The notes beneath the pieces are model-generated. The model ran no database searches. It worked only from the letters and a program-made list of their open reading frames with translations, and had not been told where the DNA came from. Source: JBICHN01 sp043101845 (GTDB lineage: Bacteria; Planctomycetota; Phycisphaerae; Phycisphaerales; UBA5793). From it: DNA of 64,000 nt. Both the position numbers and the translations under genes were made by a program. This document shows, piece by piece, positions 63,296 to 64,000 of the stretch (its first letter is position 1; each line of letters starts with the position of its first letter). Where the stretch lies: positions 868,001 to 932,000 of the forward strand of contig JBICHN010000011.1 of the NCBI GenBank assembly GCA_043101845.1, read 5' to 3'.

Positions 63296-64000
63296 TCAAC
63301 CAGCGAGCCCCGCGAAATCGCGGACCCGTGCAATATCACGCCGAATCTGTGCGACGACCGCCGTCGCGTTCGGGAAGCGCATTTCACCCCGCAGATACGC
63401 GAGGAACTCAATCCGTGAAGTCCAGCCATAGTGGTCGACGGGCCCGTCGTATCCAATCAGGTGCGCCTCGACGAGGCGGCGCCGCCCGCCGAAGGTCGGT
63501 TTGAACCCGACATTGATCGCCGCGGGAAACGCTCGACCGTCGGGGTCGGTCGCCCGACCGGCGAATACTCCATCGGCCGGGGGCATCGCTTCCGGCTCGA
63601 CATTCACGGTCGGAATGCCCACCGTACGCCCCCGCTGATCACCTTTTCGTACTTCCCCCCGGACGCTGTACGGTCGACCAAGCAGTCTGGCCGCGTCCGC
63701 GACCCGGGAATGGGCGAGGAGCCACCGCACCATGGTGCTCGAGACCGTGACGACCGATTGATCGAGAAGGTCGATGGTCACCGGGTCGACGACCGCTACC
63801 GAGAAGTCGTGACGGGTCCCGAGCGTTTGGAGCGTCTCGACCGTGCCCGCTCTTCCCTTGCCGAAGTGAAAATCGGGTCCCTCGACGAGCCATGCGGGCT
63901 GATATCGCCCGACGATCTGCTCGATAAAGGCTTCGGGCGTGAGGTTGAGAAGCTCGGTCGTTGGTTCGAGGCGTTCGACCTCGTCGACGCCGAGGGCCTG
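63296..64000 (-). CDS. ribF: bifunctional riboflavin kinase / FAD synthetase (5' part beyond window)
   Basis: The window contains the 3' part. 'VEGPDFHFGKGRAGTVETL' and 'SSTMVRWLL' belong to the FAD synthetase (nucleotidyltransferase) domain; the C-terminal riboflavin kinase domain has 'GRPYSVRGEV', 'GRTVGIPTVNV', 'GVFAGRA' and 'AINVGFKPTFGG'. The reading frame is open to position 64000, so the start lies outside. It makes FMN and FAD in the cytoplasm. Confidence 0.93.
   Translation of the reverse strand, partial: QALGVDEVERLEPTTELLNLTPEAFIEQIVGRYQPAWLVEGPDFHFGKGRAGTVETLQTLGTRHDFSVAVVDPVTIDLLDQSVVTVSSTMVRWLLAHSRVADAARLLGRPYSVRGEVRKGDQRGRTVGIPTVNVEPEAMPPADGVFAGRATDPDGRAFPAAINVGFKPTFGGRRRLVEAHLIGYDGPVDHYGWTSRIEFLAYLRGEMRFPNATAVVAQIRRDIARVRDFAGLAG

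Noticed and set aside
1..64000. Frequent GCGATCGC-like octamers (HIP1-type repeats)
   Set aside because: They occur in coding sequence at what appears to be the rate expected from the strong CGATCG-rich composition and codon use; no clustering was noticed.

Overview
The window is a dense, GC-rich bacterial chromosome segment. The gene set points to a planctomycete, probably class Phycisphaerae; this is inferred from gene families, with no rRNA to confirm it. The pointers are an ECF sigma factor of the planctomycete-expanded type facing a Ser/Thr kinase with a WD40-like propeller, large secreted repeat proteins, a secreted protein with a planctomycete-style cysteine-containing C-terminal domain, zinc-ribbon membrane proteins, and many lipoproteins. 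Nearly everything is coding. Only one stretch above 300 bases (35261-35646) lacks a gene.

Layout. 1-16.5 kb: partial queE, clpB, a block of cell-envelope and peptidase genes (FxLYD-like coiled-coil protein, PEGA lipoprotein, M32 carboxypeptidase, TPR protein), valS, a run of small coupled genes (metallopeptidase lipoprotein, phosphodiesterase, GNAT), kbl, a secreted protein, and an ECF sigma factor overlapping a probable membrane anti-sigma protein. 16.5-24.7 kb: an M14 carboxypeptidase with a giant MscK-type channel, a membrane acyltransferase, a secreted protein and tRNA-Leu(CAA). 25-33 kb: three paralogous secreted HAF-repeat proteins surrounding a convergent ECF sigma/Ser-Thr kinase pair. 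33-40.7 kb: a repetitive secreted protein and a 1348-residue sortilin-like propeller carrying PDZ, EF-hand and other insertions, followed by a YheT hydrolase. 40.8-48.9 kb: M48-TerB protease, a small protein, a MATCAP-like (DUF1704) peptidase, glycerol kinase, a five-PAS HWE histidine kinase and a HAD phosphatase. 48.9-58.2 kb: an SOS mutagenesis cassette imuA-imuB-dnaE2 with a palindromic operator candidate, an S9 peptidase and an SRAP (YedK/HMCES) protein. 58.2-64 kb: MFS exporter, GH57 amylase, pyrE, a zinc-ribbon membrane protein, nrnA and partial ribF.

The most unusual feature is inside dnaE2. About 500 bp, bounded by inverted arrays of four GGCACGAA-type octamers, carries a complete 122-residue four-helix-bundle gene (the family of the 23S rRNA intervening-sequence protein and DGR Avd). 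It lies on the same strand as dnaE2 but in another frame. The polymerase reading frame passes through the whole insert without a stop, so the element is a gene within a gene and may add about 160 residues to the polymerase. The octamer array is open in all six frames, which would let such an element settle in coding sequence.

Start sites were chosen from ribosome-binding sites and signal peptides. Functions are assigned from motifs recognised by eye; no database search was possible.
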